Shown here in pieces: positions 32,274 through 45,048 of a DNA stretch of 64,000 bases (position 1 is the first letter of the stretch; each line of letters begins with the position of its first letter). The stretch spans positions 33,361,501 to 33,425,500 of the forward strand of contig NC_073353.2 of NCBI RefSeq assembly GCF_027580225.2, in the 5' to 3' direction. The notes under the pieces were generated by a model. It searched no databases, was not told where the DNA came from, and saw only the letters and a list, made by a program, of their open reading frames with translations. Source of the stretch: Misgurnus anguillicaudatus (Eukaryota; Chordata; Actinopteri; Cypriniformes; Cobitidae). The translations under genes were made by a program, and so were the position numbers.

Positions 32274-33380
32274 TCTCCACAACTGGATATTCTCCAGAGA
32301 TGAGAAGAAAGCTCCAGGGTTCTCCAGAGTCAGAGACACACAGCCTCAGGGGATCTCAGCCCTTCTAAACTACCCACCTGATGGGGATTTTATGGGACTG
32401 GATGTGCAGTAAGCAGAACAAGCACAGGATCCTCTGGCCTTGGAAACCTTGCTGACAAAAGTATCATGGATGGTGGAGCATTTACCTCTTCTAGCTGTGG
32501 CCAGCATGCACAGTGAAATTGTGTTTATTGTCCAGAATCTCCACTGTCTGACACAATTTTATAGCAGGTTAGCATTGCATCTCTTGCAAGGGGTCAGGAC
32601 CTTTAAACCCATTTTGGTTGAAAAGAGACTCATTCAAGATGTAGTCCATCACTTGACGCAAAAAAAATGTCATGTTAATGTGTATTTTTGTGGTGTCTTC
32701 CACTTGTAAACCAGGGCCTTGAGACTTGTGGAAAATAGTGTATATGTTTTTTGAACTAGTTTTTATGGCACAAGTAATACTTTTATTACTGGTACTTGTT
32801 ATACCTTAGTGATGATCAGTATACTGTATATGAAAATCATTGATATGATGCCATCAACCAATATCATTTTTTTGTCTTTTACTAAAGTGTATTAGTCTAA
32901 ACATGAGTGGATTGAATTCATTGTAATATTAAAAAGCCTTTTTTGGCGTCAGCGTTGTTTCTTAATACAACTAAAGTTTTATGGAGTGACAGTTTTTTCA
33001 GTATTCAAAACCGTGTTTGGCTCTCTCGGCCTCTTAGATTCAACTTTTTATATGTTGAAGTCTGCTTTAACATCAGGAATGTATTGTGTATTGCAGATTT
33101 TAGTGCATCGGAATAGCATACAGCATGCATCAATACAAAATTCCTCTCCATAGTGTAACTTGAGCACCACTGGTTGAAAATCTCAATCCCTGTCAACGCA
33201 AGAGGATGATACAGTTTGTTGGCCAAAGTTATCTGTATGTAGAAATCAACTTCAGAGATGCTGGTTTATGTGCCTGGAAACTGGTGATATGTAAGGAGTT
33301 TGGATGGATTGAAGATGTCTGACTTATTTTTATTTTCTGTCCTTTTAAAATAAACTAGAATATGTTTTTAAAAATATACA
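32274..33380 (+). other. speg: speg 3' untranslated region
   Basis: Sequence after the stop stays free of recognisable repeats for about 1.1 kb. The first good polyadenylation signal, AATAAA, is at 33349-33354. Further AATAAA hexamers at 34949, 35194 and 35743 could serve longer transcripts, but a TIR element at 33597-34615 intervenes. The end point is inferred. Confidence 0.55.
33349..33354 (+). terminator. speg polyadenylation signal AATAAA
   Basis: Canonical hexamer, about 1.08 kb after the speg stop codon, followed by T/G-rich sequence (tatgttttt). It is the first such hexamer in the 3' region. Confidence 0.5.
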
Positions 33381-33596
33381 TCGGCTGCTGCAGTGAATGG
33401 TGATGAGAATCTTATTTTTTAAGTAATTTTAATACACAGTATATGAATTAAGGGAGATTTGGGGTTGATAGATTGTCAGGTATTATCTTTGATCAATTAC
33501 AATTCCCTTACTTTTATCAAGATAATACAATTAATAATAAAGTATATGAAGTTATATATCAGTACAAAAACATAAAATGTATTAAGATTTAAAGAT

Positions 33597-34615
33597 TTAA
33601 AGGTGCACTGTGTAGATTTTAGCGACATCTAGTGGTGAGGTTGCACCTCTGTCCACCACTCACCCCTCCCTTTCAAAACGCATAGAGAAGCTACGGAAGC
33701 TGCTACAGTACAAACATGCTGTCATCTGAGACAACATGGTAACGAAATGCGCTTTGTAGAGCAGTTGGTCCGTTTCGGGCTACCTTAAAAACATGGTGGT
33801 GCAAAATGGGGACTTCCACATAAGGGGGCCTGCAGTATGCAGTATGATGATTGGCTTAATTTAATCGTTAGCCAACCAGAGGCAGAGTTCACAAACAAGC
33901 ACATGCACAGTCAGTCCGAGCAGTGTTGCCAACTTTGTGACTTTGTCGCTTGATTTAGCAACTTTCTAGACCCCTTTAGTGACTTTCTTTCAAAAAAGCG
34001 ACTAGGCCAAATCTAGCGATCTTTTCTGGCGTGGTTGGAGACTGATGTGAGAGCACGTATCGTTCTCAATGAGCAGCGGGCGTCACGGCTGCACCCCATC
34101 CCTGTTTTAAGGCACTCAAAGGCAGCCCGGTCCTGGCTCAGCAATCCCTCCGAGTCGCACACACCCTTAACGACAGAGCGATGGCAAGTACAACGAACTC
34201 AAAGGTAGAGGTCACAAACACAAAGTATAATAAGCACTATCTTTACATCGTTGAGGTGCATGCAACTTATGCCCATGAAAAAGGAGTCTCTCCACGTCTG
34301 TGGCAAGAAATTTTTATCTGAAGAAGCACCTTACATCATCACATGCTGCCACAAAATTAGTGGTTTTTCTTTAGTGTCAATTTCATTCATTTAACAGATT
34401 TAATATTGGGGGCATCCAAGTTATTTGAAATATTTGAACTTTTTTTTAAGAAACTCAATAGTTACTTTTCCTGGTATAATTAGTTACTTTTATAATGATG
34501 TAACGCAGTTACTAATTGTAACTAATTACTTTTTTAAAGTAACGTTCCGAACACTGATATTTATATTGCATTTTTGTCAGGAGATCCTCCTAAAATGTAC
34601 ACATTGCACCTTTAA
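33597..34615. mobile_element. 'ttaaaggtgcactgtgta' TIR element with nested hAT-like element
   Basis: ttaaaggtgcactgtgta is inverted as tacacattgcacctttaa. It contains the 'cagtgttg...caacactg' type element at 33921-34556. Confidence 0.8.
33921..34556. mobile_element. nested 'cagtgttgcc' element
   Basis: The left end cagtgttgccaactttgtga and the right end tttaaagtaacgttccgaac+actg form the nested element. It is related to 9551-10612 (shared agtaactaattac and cacgtctgtggcaag blocks). Confidence 0.65.
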
Positions 34616-35202
34616 TACTTAGTAAAATGAATTCAAAACATCCCTCTTTTAAATGATCTCTACATGAAGAGATATTTGTCTAAACCGTGTACACCAGTTA
34701 TTATTTATTAATCTATAAACAAGATTTTACTTTAGAGTATGAATGGCTGTTGGTCTTGATTTTATTGTATTTGAGTCAGTGTATTTTAATGCTTACCGTT
34801 TCTATTATTTGAATTTATTTTTGAACAGTTTGCTTGTTTGGTGAATGCAGAAACATGGTTTGTGCTTATTATTTGTTTGTTTGTCATCGTTTAGTTGTTA
34901 ATTTATCTAATGTGAAAGTTCACAAATTTTCTAACACAAAAATATGGTAATAAATATTACAAAATTTTAGTACAAACAAAAGGGGAAGAATGGCTGATTT
35001 CACACAAGGCAACAGTTTGGTATGATTTTTCAATGCAATCTATTTGGTCTCCTTGCATAACTGCTAGCATAAGTTATGTTCTTCTAGCCAGTTTGTTTAT
35101 TATTTCCTTTATCTTCAGTTTATTTAAATAAGAGTGATGTTCTTGTTGAAATTTTAGATATGATAACATTTTTAGTGCAAAAATTATAACTGAAATAAAG
35201 TA

Positions 35203-35489
35203 AAAATGATGTGTTGGATTTACTTGGGGTGTATATGCACCATTTTTGCATCACCCTTTTTAGGTAGTTCCAGCTTGGATCATTTTGCTTGGAATTAGCA
35301 GGAAAACCTGTGTTTTATGTACTTAAATTTTTAAGTAAAGAATGTTGGTGAACTCAGATATTTGAGTTCATATAGCACATATTTTCTTGTTAATTTTAAG
35401 TGGAGTGATTCCAAGTTGGGATTACTTGGGGGGTGTGGTGCAAGAATGGTGCATATATGTTTTAAGTAAATCCAACACATGATTTTTAG
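35203..35489. mobile_element. short palindromic MITE
   Basis: aaaaatgatgtgttggattt at the left is inverted as aaatccaacacatgattttt at the right. It is downstream of speg. Confidence 0.75.
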
Positions 35490-36329
35490 AGTGAAGTTTG
35501 AGCTGTTGGCTTTGCCAAGCCAACATCATAACATGGGAAAAGATTGAAGTAAGATTCAGAATCTTCTCAGTTGTTAGGAATAAGGTTTTATATTTCATTT
35601 TTGTGTGATCAAACGATCAACCCTTTAATGTGAAACTAAATCAAGCTTTTTTGGAATGAAAAACAGTGGCAAAATGTGGAGATAACATGAATGTTTTACA
35701 GTAGAATGAAGTGTGTATATGTGGAAAACCTGACCTTTCATGAATAAAATCAGCTGTCAGCAATACTGAACAGACTCTGCATTCATTTCAAACAAACGTT
35801 ATGTTCTTTTCACAAATGTCCCTCTGTTTGCATTCAAATATGAGATGCAACCGAAAATGATCAAAATCTAATTATAAAATAACAAAATTTGGATTGGACT
35901 ACATAAAAAACATTAGTCAACCCTGATGCATGGGTCAGATGCAGTCAACCTAAGTTTTACACGTCTCGTTGGCTGTCCATTTTTTTATTTGGGATCACTC
36001 GCATTTCGCATCTCAGCATCTGCCATCACTGCACCTCAGTTATAGCCTTACAGGTCTTTAGTAAAACCCTGTTAACAACACATGTTGATCTTTTATTAGA
36101 CCCACACACAGTTGCATCTTTAGGAATTGAGGGGGCTGCAAAGGAGTTTTGAAAATCAGACATATAATGTATTTGAAGGCTTTAACATTTTAATCTAAGT
36201 CTATGTTTATTAGGTTAATTTGAAATTAGGAAGTAATTTCTTTTATTTCTTTTGATTAAAGTTATTTGCTGGCTAATTTATGAAGCCGAGATTATCCTTA
36301 AGCCTCTCCTGATACTGATATCTTTCACC

Positions 36330-36445
36330 ACCATATCATATTTACATTTATGCATTTGATTTACACCAAATTGATTTACAGTCAGTATGGGTTTCCCCTG
36401 GGGTTTAAAGCCATGACCTTTTGCATTGCTAACACAATGCTTTAC
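36330..36445 (-). repeat. SINE, reverse orientation
   Basis: Reading in reverse gives a tagcaatgcaaaaggtcatg head and a gcataaatgtaaa tail, as in the other SINE copies. Confidence 0.5.
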
Positions 36446-36461
36446 CAGTTATGACACAAGT

Positions 36462-37500
36462 ATGGGTATTTTTGTAGCAATAGCCAATAATACATTGTAT
36501 GGGTCAAAATTATCTATTTTTATGCCAAAAATCATTAGGATATTAAAGGAAAACACCACAGTTTTTTAATATTTTACTATGTTTTTACCTCAACTTAGAT
36601 TAATTAATACATACCTATCTTTTTTTAATGCATGCACTTAATATTTGTACAGCACGTTGTGAATGTGTTAGCATTTAGCACCATTCATTCATTAGGATCC
36701 AAACAGGGATGAATTTAGAAGCCACCAAACACTTCCATATTTTCTTATTTAAAGACTATGGGGCGGTTTCTCGGACAGGGATTAGACTAGTCCTAGACTA
36801 AAACATTTTTAAGAGCTGTCCAAACTGAAAACAACTTGCACTGACATATCTTAAAATACATCAGGGCCCTTTGTTTTGCCTCAAAATGCACACAGATAAT
36901 GTTTTTAGTAAGGAATGTTTGTTAAAACTAGTTATATTTCCTAATTAAACTAAGGCCTAGTCCTGAATTAAGCTAATCTCTGTCCGGGAAACCGCCTCTG
37001 TGAGGTAAGAACATAGTAAACTATTGAAAAACGGTGGTGTTTTCCTTTAAGTAAAGATCATGTTACAAGTTATTTTGTACATTTCATACCGTAAATATAT
37101 TAAAACTTTATTTATCTTATGTGTTGCTAAGGACTTCATTTGGACAACTTTAAAGGTGATTTTCTCAATATTTTTATTTTTTGCAACCTGCCAGATTCTA
37201 GATTTTTAAAGAGCACCTATTTAATTGCTAAAAACAATGTTATTTTGTGTAATTGGTACATTTTTGTAGCCCCAGATTTCACTCTCTTCCTGAAATGCAT
37301 GGATTTGAAAAGCTCTGTGTACCTGATTGGCCATATAAAATCGTGAATCGGACCATTGGTGCTTTTTAAATAGTTGTATTTTGGCCAAATATTGTCCTAT
37401 ACTAACATATCCATACATCAATGAAAAACTTATTTATTCAGATGATGTATAAATCTCAATTAAACAAATCGACACTTAAGACTTTTGTGGTCTAGGATTA
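36462..37500. mobile_element. 'ggtatttttgtagcaatag' element split by nested elements
   Basis: The left part at 36462-36542 and the right part from about 37050 (gatcatgttacaag) to 37500 match the compact copy at 49360-49679. The insertion at 36543-37049 interrupts it. Confidence 0.6.
36543..37049. mobile_element. nested TIR element pair
   Basis: Outer ends taaaggaaaacaccaca and tgtggtgttttccttta-like. Inside, ggcggtttctcggacaggga at 36762 is inverted as ctgtccgggaaaccgcc ending at 36996. This makes three layers with the host at 36462-37500. Confidence 0.75.
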
Positions 37501-38499
37501 CAACTGAGCTATAGAAAAACAATATTAAAAATCATTATTTTTTTATAAATAAATAATATATTACACACAACATTAAAAATCTCATTGGAAGTTGAAGACA
37601 TAACATCCTAAATATTTTTACATTGATGAAACTTTATTAAAGGATCACCCATATATTTTGCCTCCATGGATGTCTGAGGTTAAGGCTGCATGACCTCCAC
37701 CTTCAGGGTGCACTTTGAACATGAATGACCCTCAGGACCAAAAGTGCACTGGTGAGTCACAATATAGTGTACTGTACTGTATGTCTAACAGCTGGTCTAT
37801 GTTTCAGCTGTATGAATGTATGCCATTGTCCCAGAAGCTTAAGGAAAAAACTGTGAGAAAGGCCCTTCAAAGTTCTTGCAGGAACTGAAAGATTTGGTTT
37901 TGCTGGTTGTCTTCTAGGCCTATTCATCATTTGATCAAAGGATAGATATAAAGAAAAGATCCTGACGTGATATTCCTGGTAGTATGGGGTGGTAGTAAGC
38001 AAAGGCCCTGACAATGTAAAGACCAAGAGAGGCTTCATTGAGCTGCTAAAGGCCGGCAGATATAAGTGAAGAACCACTTCCACCTAGATTCGGCTTATGG
38101 ATGGAGATTACATAGAGGAAAATTATCAGTTGGTCTATTAGTTGTGCAAGAGTTCTGTGGTAGCCTATGTCTGTTTCGAGGGTAATAAAATACTTTTTTC
38201 CTGACCATTAAAAGCATGTCTGAAAATAATTCAATGTCCTCTGAGATGTTTACTTCATTCATAGACAAGCAGAAAAACATCTTGTTGTTTTGTGGTATAG
38301 GGTACTTCACAAAAATGACCTTCAAATAACAGCAGACAGGGTTGTATCTCTGTTATTATGCTACAAAAAAGAAAAAAAAATAGAACGCTGTCAGAAAAAA
38401 TGTCAATACGTATTGTGAGATATACGTTTTGAACTCTTGTATCTTGTAAATACGAACTGTTTTCGTATTTTAAAGCAAACTATTTTTATCTAAGTTAAC

Positions 38500-38640
38500 C
38501 ATGTTTTTTTTTTTTTTTTGCAGTAACCACGGCTTTTTGGCATATTAATTGCACTGGCAAACCATGGTTTTACTACAGGTACCATGGTTTAGCCACGTTT
38601 TTGTAGCAATATCATGTTTAACCATACTATAGTAGGCCTA
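38500..38640. repeat. 'accatggttt' repeat
   Basis: taaccatgtttt, aaccatggttttactacagg and taccatggttt are alternating direct and inverted units after a T16 run. Confidence 0.5.
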
Positions 38641-39081
38641 TAGTATATTTTTTGTTTTTAACTGTAGTACTCTAGAGATAATGTTTGTAAGGGTAGTCTA
38701 TAAATTTTATTTACAACTTATAGGTCTATTAATACGTAAAGCCAAAAAATACTATTTAAGTCTTAAAAAATGCCCATGTTGATGTTCAAATGTCAATTTC
38801 TTGGTTTGAGGAAATGAATAAACAAACAAAAATTATCTTTAATTTTTTTATTTTAAATAATATAAATGGACGCATTTGGACATTTGGAGCACATAGAAAA
38901 GTGCGAAACATATTGGAAATATTAAAACAAAACAAAGTACTTATTATATATTATGTAACAAAAACTCATAATCTGGACAAACTTTCTCATGCTTTGCGGT
39001 GGATGAATGTAGACAGCAGCGTAGTGTGTCATGAATACCAATGATGTACACTTGGTAATCAACACGACAGAGTGTGCGAAC

Positions 39082-39104
39082 TTTCTTCTTCTTCTTCTTC
39101 TTCC
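39082..39104. repeat. (CTT)n run
   Basis: About seven ctt units, with the flanking copy agtgtgcgaactt repeated on both sides (39070 and 39107). Confidence 0.7.
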
Positions 39105-39699
39105 CTAAGTGTGCGAACTTTGAGGACTCTCCCTATCCTTCATTCTGATGACGGTCTCAAGCTCCCCGCTCGCGCAGCCCCTGACAAAAAAGTTTGCAAG
39201 AAAGTTTTCCGCTTTCTCATAAGCGGAAAGCGGGCCAATACTTGGTATACATTTTAAAACTTACTACTTACGAACAATGACATACATCGGACACTAAATA
39301 AAAGGCATTCAAGTCAGAACTGACCGTTCTCTTACGGCGAGGCAAAGAGATCTTTTAAACTTTGTTTGCGTGCTAGATTTTGTAGATTTTAAAGGGGCAA
39401 CGCATATTGATTAAGTACGATTTCGACGAATAGGGACATTTTGTACAAATGTAGATTAATTAGGTTGTTTTGGTAAAAGAACAATATTAAGTGGTGTAGT
39501 TAACAAATTATTATTTTTTAATAAGTTACCAAGAGCGCAAGACGTTTTGAATGTGTTGTGAGTCTCTTGTTTTGTGGGGACCACCGTCCCATTTTATATA
39601 TTGACCAGAACTAAAAATAGCTACTAAATAGTTGTTTGCATGTGTTTTGATTTTGAAATCTTAAATAGTGTACTGATGTTTATTAAAACCGTTGAATAT

Positions 39700-40074
39700 T
39701 TATTTTAAGTCCTTCAGTACAAGTTGTCGCCTTACTTCAGTGTCGTTGCCGCTTTAAGACGACGGTCGCCTTGAAACCGTCAAGTTCCATGTTTGTATCT
39801 TGAAATTGAGAGCAGAGCCGAACTCCATGTTGTGAAAAGTTATCTTCTTAAAAGTTAACTTTTTATTATGAGTTTTATTTAATTTTCTTTATCTCGTCTA
39901 ACTTATAAAAGCACAGATATCACATTTATCCTCGTATGGTTCCGCATTATGTATGTTCTCGGGCGGTAAAAGTTATCTGGAGTTTTGGGGGCATTTGCAG
40001 GGAGGGTTTTTTCAATTCAATCGTAGCCAGCGGAAATATTTTAAAACGACAAACATTTTTAGTTTGCGGATCTC
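39700..40074 (+). promoter_or_regulatory. ctdsp1: likely ctdsp1 promoter / 5' UTR
   Basis: Repeat-free sequence directly before the first ctdsp1 coding exon, with locally raised CpG (gtcgcc, cgttgccgc, gacgacggtcgcc at 39726-39770). No TATA box or start site can be fixed by eye, so the boundaries are approximate. Confidence 0.3.
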
Positions 40075-40150
40075 ATGGACCACCCGTCCTCCTCGATTAT
40101 CACACAAGTGAGCAGGGATGAAGAAGCGAGTGCGCCCTTACGGGACAGAG
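40075..40150 (+). CDS. ctdsp1: ctdsp1 coding exon 1 (CTD small phosphatase 1, N-terminus)
   Basis: ATG in the context tctcATGg, then MDHPSSSIITQVSRDEEASA and PLRDR, with donor g|gtaagt in phase 1. Known SCP phosphatases start alike (human CTDSP1 [20 protein letters not shown]). The product is a small HAD-superfamily phosphatase that dephosphorylates Ser5 of the RNA polymerase II C-terminal repeat and helps silence neuronal genes with REST (family knowledge). The catalytic DxDx(T/V) exons are not in the window. The choice among CTDSP1, CTDSP2 and CTDSPL rests on this exon plus the next. Confidence 0.88.
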
Positions 40151-41139
40151 GTAAGTTTAGGAGAAAGTTTTGCATCGGCACATGTCAAACTTATTTGATA
40201 CATGTTTGGGGCGGCAACCGCTTGATACAAAGTGCCGCATTCATTCGCAGTTAGTGCGATTTTAGTGTTCAATCCAGGGTTTATAGTGATATTTCAATAC
40301 AAAAACAAACCCACAAAGTTGATGATGATGATTGATGCGTCAAGCATCCGGATCAGTTCATCTGTTGGTATATAATACAGTTGCGGCACGTACGGTTAAT
40401 TTTAATCTTTACATAAATGCAACAGGATTTTATCGGCAAGCATCTTTTATCATTTATTTTTATGTTGATGTAGAGGGGGCGTGGCCAATGTGAGTTCTCT
40501 GACGTTTGAGGAAAGGTTGTAATTGTTTACTTCGTAGTGTAAACCTGAGTCAGCCTATGAACATGTGAGCACTTAAGACATAATGAATGATTTGGGTTGT
40601 AACAGAGGTTATCAATGCACAGTAATGTCAATATGTTAAGAAACCAACTAATCAATACTGGTAAGGACTATAGGAACATATAGGCACCGTTTATTTTTGT
40701 CTTGAACAATAGTTTTAAACATTTGAGTATAAACTTGGATGTTTAAAATTATGAGAAACAATTTATCAGTCCTAAATTTTAAGTAGTGCAAATGGAAAGT
40801 CACAGGTTATCATAAGCCACTGTTTGCAGGTCAAAGATTGGATGAATAGTGATTATTTAATCAATTTTTGAAAATATTATGCCATGTTTAAACAGAAATT
40901 TCTTAGGGTTGTGCAAGATGTTGAATTATTCACAAGTCAGATATTTAAAAAAATTTAATCTCAAAAAATTACTTTGCTTATCTGGAGAACGGTTTTAGTT
41001 ATCTGTAATTTGATTATTTAATCTCTAAATATGATTGTAATTTCTGTGCCGTGTTTTGACTTTAGGGTACTATTTAGGGCTTGTAAAGCAAATCGATTGC
41101 ATTTTGTGAGAAATTTAACGTTATGTGCAACATTATTAG

Positions 41140-41559
41140 TAGTGATGCACCGATGTATCGGCCGCCGATATTTATCGGCCGGTTTTTGATGAATTTGAAA
41201 CCATCGGCATATCGGCAATAGCACGAGAAAGGCCGATACCAATTGTTTATTAATTAACTAAATCCATTATATGTAAAAAATGAGTTAATGTTGTTAATAA
41301 AATAAATGCTGAATAGCAAAAACCACCTTTGAAGGTTGTCATGCTGTCTTATTATATTTGTTTTAGCTTAATTTGTGCCTCTCTTATTATGTTGGTCAGT
41401 TAAATGTTAATTAGATCAAATCCATGTTCAGTAAAAATTATTTGATGCAGAAATAAACTAGCTAATAGACCAAACGGTATCTGCATCGGTATCGGCCAGC
41501 AGTTGTCTGTTTAAATCGGTATTGGTATCGGCCCAAAAAATCCTATCGGTGCATCCCTA
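41140..41559. mobile_element. hAT-type MITE with 8-bp target duplication
   Basis: tagtgatgcaccgatgtatc and atcggtgcatcccta are the inverted ends. The exact duplication attattag flanks them (41132-41139 and 41560-41567). The interior is rich in atcggc units. Confidence 0.9.
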
Positions 41560-41884
41560 ATTATTAGCGTTATGCAGAGCATCTGCCAACAGCAGGTGTT
41601 GTGGTGTTTGCGGTTGGCAGTCACTTAGTGCCCCCTATAGAGCTGGAGCATAAAGAGCACTACGTATCGCAGGCGATAAATTCGCGATAATTCATGCAAA
41701 ATTGCACCGATTGTCAGTGTATGCGATATGGCCCAGAATGTAATTGAACTGCGGCTTTGTATAGTAAATGCCTCTTCATCTGAAAGCAGGTGATGGCGAT
41801 TACATTTAATCAAGGAACCGGTTTTACTGAGGAGATGTGCATGACACATGCATGCGATTCATTGTGCAGCACTAATAGTTTTCA

Positions 41885-41952
41885 TCAACAAGTCTCTCTC
41901 TCGGATTGAACCCATGATCTTTGCTCTGCTAATGCAATGCAACTGTGCTACA
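41885..41952 (-). repeat. SINE head, reverse orientation
   Basis: Reverse reading gives tgtagcacagttgcattgca, then gcagagcaaagatcatgggt and tcaatcc, the A/B-box region of the SINE family. Confidence 0.5.
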
Positions 41953-42426
41953 GGAATCACCATATTCCTTTTATTCTTTCTTTTTATTTCTTAATGCTTA
42001 CTTTTACTTTATATAGTATGAATGCATTGAAAAATAATTAAAAAAGCGTTATTTTTGTGCGTATTTAGACACAGCTGTGTAATAGTCTGGTTTTGATGCA
42101 CTTCAATGAACGCATACTTTCTGAATGATGGTGACTACATTTGAGGAGAGTATCTGCTGTGGGTTCAGCCATAGCAGTCCCCTCACTGCTTGTTTTTCCA
42201 ACCACTGTGTTTTCACCAGCACTCCTTTTCCCCTCTTACGCACACAGAGATGGAGATGGTTTGCAGGGCTGTGTTTTTGTTACTTACATATTGGAAGAAA
42301 AACGCTCCATTTAGCAAGTTTAGTACAGAGAACAGATCTGTCTAACCATTTCCTGAAAAATGAAAAATCTACCAAATAATTACATTTTTACACCTGTGGA
42401 AGAATTTTGATTTCGGCCAACATGAG

Positions 42427-43678
42427 CAGGGTTTCCCGCAGAAAATTTGTTAGTTGAGGTGGTAGGGTTGGGTGGGTGGGGTCAAGGGCGTGGCAATCAA
42501 AGGGGTGGGGCGTATGCGTCATGATGAAAATTAAAATATTTTAATAAAATAAATAAATAAAATATTTATTTTTAAAACACTCAAATAAAACTTATTTTTG
42601 AAGAAACTATGACAAAAAAATGAACACATACTAGATTATTAATGAATTTAAATGTTTTTAACAGATACCTCTAATGGGAATAGCTGCGTTATGAAGTGAA
42701 ACTAAAGTGTTAATAAACACAAACTAAAGCAGATGTTGTAGATCATCTGGCGAACGATGATAGATCGCGCCTAGGAGAACTCGGAGGTATTGTAAACCGG
42801 AAGTGCACATTAAATAGCACGAGCTTTGTCAGATAGCGTCTACTTCAAAATGTAAAATATACGTTAGCAGCCAATGTTAATCATTCATGATGTGGGACAA
42901 ATATGATGTTATTTAATGTTAAGTTAAACTATGTGAGTGGCGCTGTGTGGTGCGACAGGGATTTGAGCAACTTCCTGAGTTCCAGCTGGGCGGCGCGGAC
43001 AGGCGCCACCTGGCGGCGCCGGTGTGCGCATACTCATAGAAAACAATGTGTTCGATTTTTTTTTTTTTTTAGAACGGCGCGGCGCTGAGCTGCGCGCGGG
43101 TGTGCGATCCCCTTAACTGTAGCATGTAAATAATGCACGTGAATAAAGTGAGCAAGAGTGCTCAACAATTATATCTCATCAACAGGCACGTGAAACCTTA
43201 GCAGGTTGCTCAAACAACAAAATCACCAGCTAACTTACTTTAAAAATAGAAGAACTATAGACGAATACAATAACAGGCTTTAATAACCCCAAAACATAAG
43301 TCCACTTACAGTTCTCACGGACACGTGTTTTATCAACTGGCTATCCTCCAGACATGACGTCTTATCTCATTTCGGCCGTGTGGCGCACGTGCACGCTCGC
43401 GGTGTGAAGCACGTCCACGCTATTCTCCGAGATGTTTTATCAACTGGCTAGTTATCCTCCAGACAGTGACGGTCCGGAACACGTCTTTCTCATTTCGGCC
43501 GTGTGGCGCGCGTCCCCGCATGCGGTGTGATGCGCATATGCGATATTCTCCGAGATGCACTCAACGGCCTTTTGTGCAGCGATTTTATTATTTTTTTTTT
43601 TGGACGAGCTAGTTAAGGCGGTAGGGTTTCCAAGCTTAGGCGGGCCGCCTTAACTGAAATATGCTGCGGGAAACCCTG
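42427..43678. mobile_element. 'cagggtttcccgcag' hAT-like element, long copy
   Basis: cagggtttcccgcag at the left and ctgcgggaaaccctg at the right are perfect inverted repeats flanked by atgag on each side. The interior is GC-rich with two imperfect copies of a block around catttcggccgtgtggcgc. Confidence 0.85.
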
Positions 43679-43891
43679 ATGAGGATGCAGTATGGTTATT
43701 AAAGGAAACGTACCAAGTTACCTTGATGTGTCTGTGCTTTAAACATGTTTGTTTAAGAGAATGTTGCCGAACTAGCTAGTTTTAGCTTGTAAAATTGAAA
43801 CGATCTGTAAGAAAAGGTTTGACATGCTTGAAGAGAATTCAGGTGGATTTACTGACTCATAGCCATGTGTGAGATTGTTTCATGGTGTCTT

Positions 43892-44415
43892 TTAAAGGTC
43901 CCGTTCTTTCTGTGTTTTTGAAGCTTTGATTGTGTTTGCAGTGCGCAATATAACACGTGTTTATGTTTCAAGTGTAATATTTGTGGTATTTTTCACACAA
44001 TTCATCACTATCTGTATAGCGCTGTTTTCACTGTCCTCAAAATGGGCTGATGTCTTCTTTGTTCTATGAAGTCCCTCCATCAGAAATGCGTATTGATTGT
44101 ATAGTTTGTTTAGTGTGTTGTGATTCGATAGCAGCTTAGCTTGCCGTTAGCTTAGCTGGCGACTGACGTATTCCTGTGGGCGGATTTTGGTCAAAAAACT
44201 GTTCTACTGATGTCATTAAAGCAGGAAGTAGAGTGCTGTAATCCAAACCGGCCGTTGGCTGTAGGCTTTGAAAGGCGAATTCTGTTGAAGAAAATATATC
44301 GCCTGGCAGTGAACTTTGAGCTTAATCATTTTACAGGTATTATTTATGCTATTAAAGCAACATTACACACTAACTAGGGTTTAAAAAATGGGATCAGAAA
44401 GAACGTGACCTTTAA
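43892..44415. mobile_element. TIR MITE
   Basis: ttaaaggtcccgttctttct is inverted as agaaagaacgtgacctttaa. Confidence 0.75.
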
Positions 44416-45048
44416 TATGCTTCATATAATAAAATAAATTATTTTCTCAACTATACAGATAAGAGGCATAAAAAGCTTTGTATTACTTGTTTGCAATAGG
44501 GCAAAAAAATCATTCAGTTATTGAATAACGTTGCGGTTTGCACATTGCGATATGCACACTTTGCGTTAGTTGTGATATTTTGGTGTATTTTGTGGCCCTA
44601 TGAAATACAGTGAAGTTGAGACTGAGCAATAACCTACGGCAATCGATTGCTTTGCAAATTGGTGAATGCAGTAGTAGTTTGTAATGCTACCATCTGGCTA
44701 GCGTTCATCTTTCAGCCCCGCCTTTCAGCAAATCAGTTAAAAGTGAATTGTTATTGGGTTGAATTAATATTCATGACCCCAGCAAAACTGAACCTCTGTA
44801 AAGTATCTTTGGATAGAAAACACAATCAATTGAAGAAAAGTCTTTTTTTTTGACATTTTTCTATACATGGCAGTGTTAACAATGTTTTAGGCCTGATTAT
44901 TAAACATGTTTTACATTAGAGTTGGAACACTTATGTTATGGACATTTTTCAGGTGTGACAGCATAGCTCTTCATTATTAGATTTAGTCATTTTATTTTTG
45001 CATCATACATCTGTTAGGCGTTCTTTATCAAAAGTGCAGTCTCATTGA

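Larger units (their letters stand above)
35490..39699. other. speg-ctdsp1 intergenic region
   Basis: No open frame shows domain, splice or codon signs of a gene on either strand. The contents beyond the listed elements are AT-rich unique-looking sequence, with possible distal speg polyA signals (35743). Confidence 0.5.
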
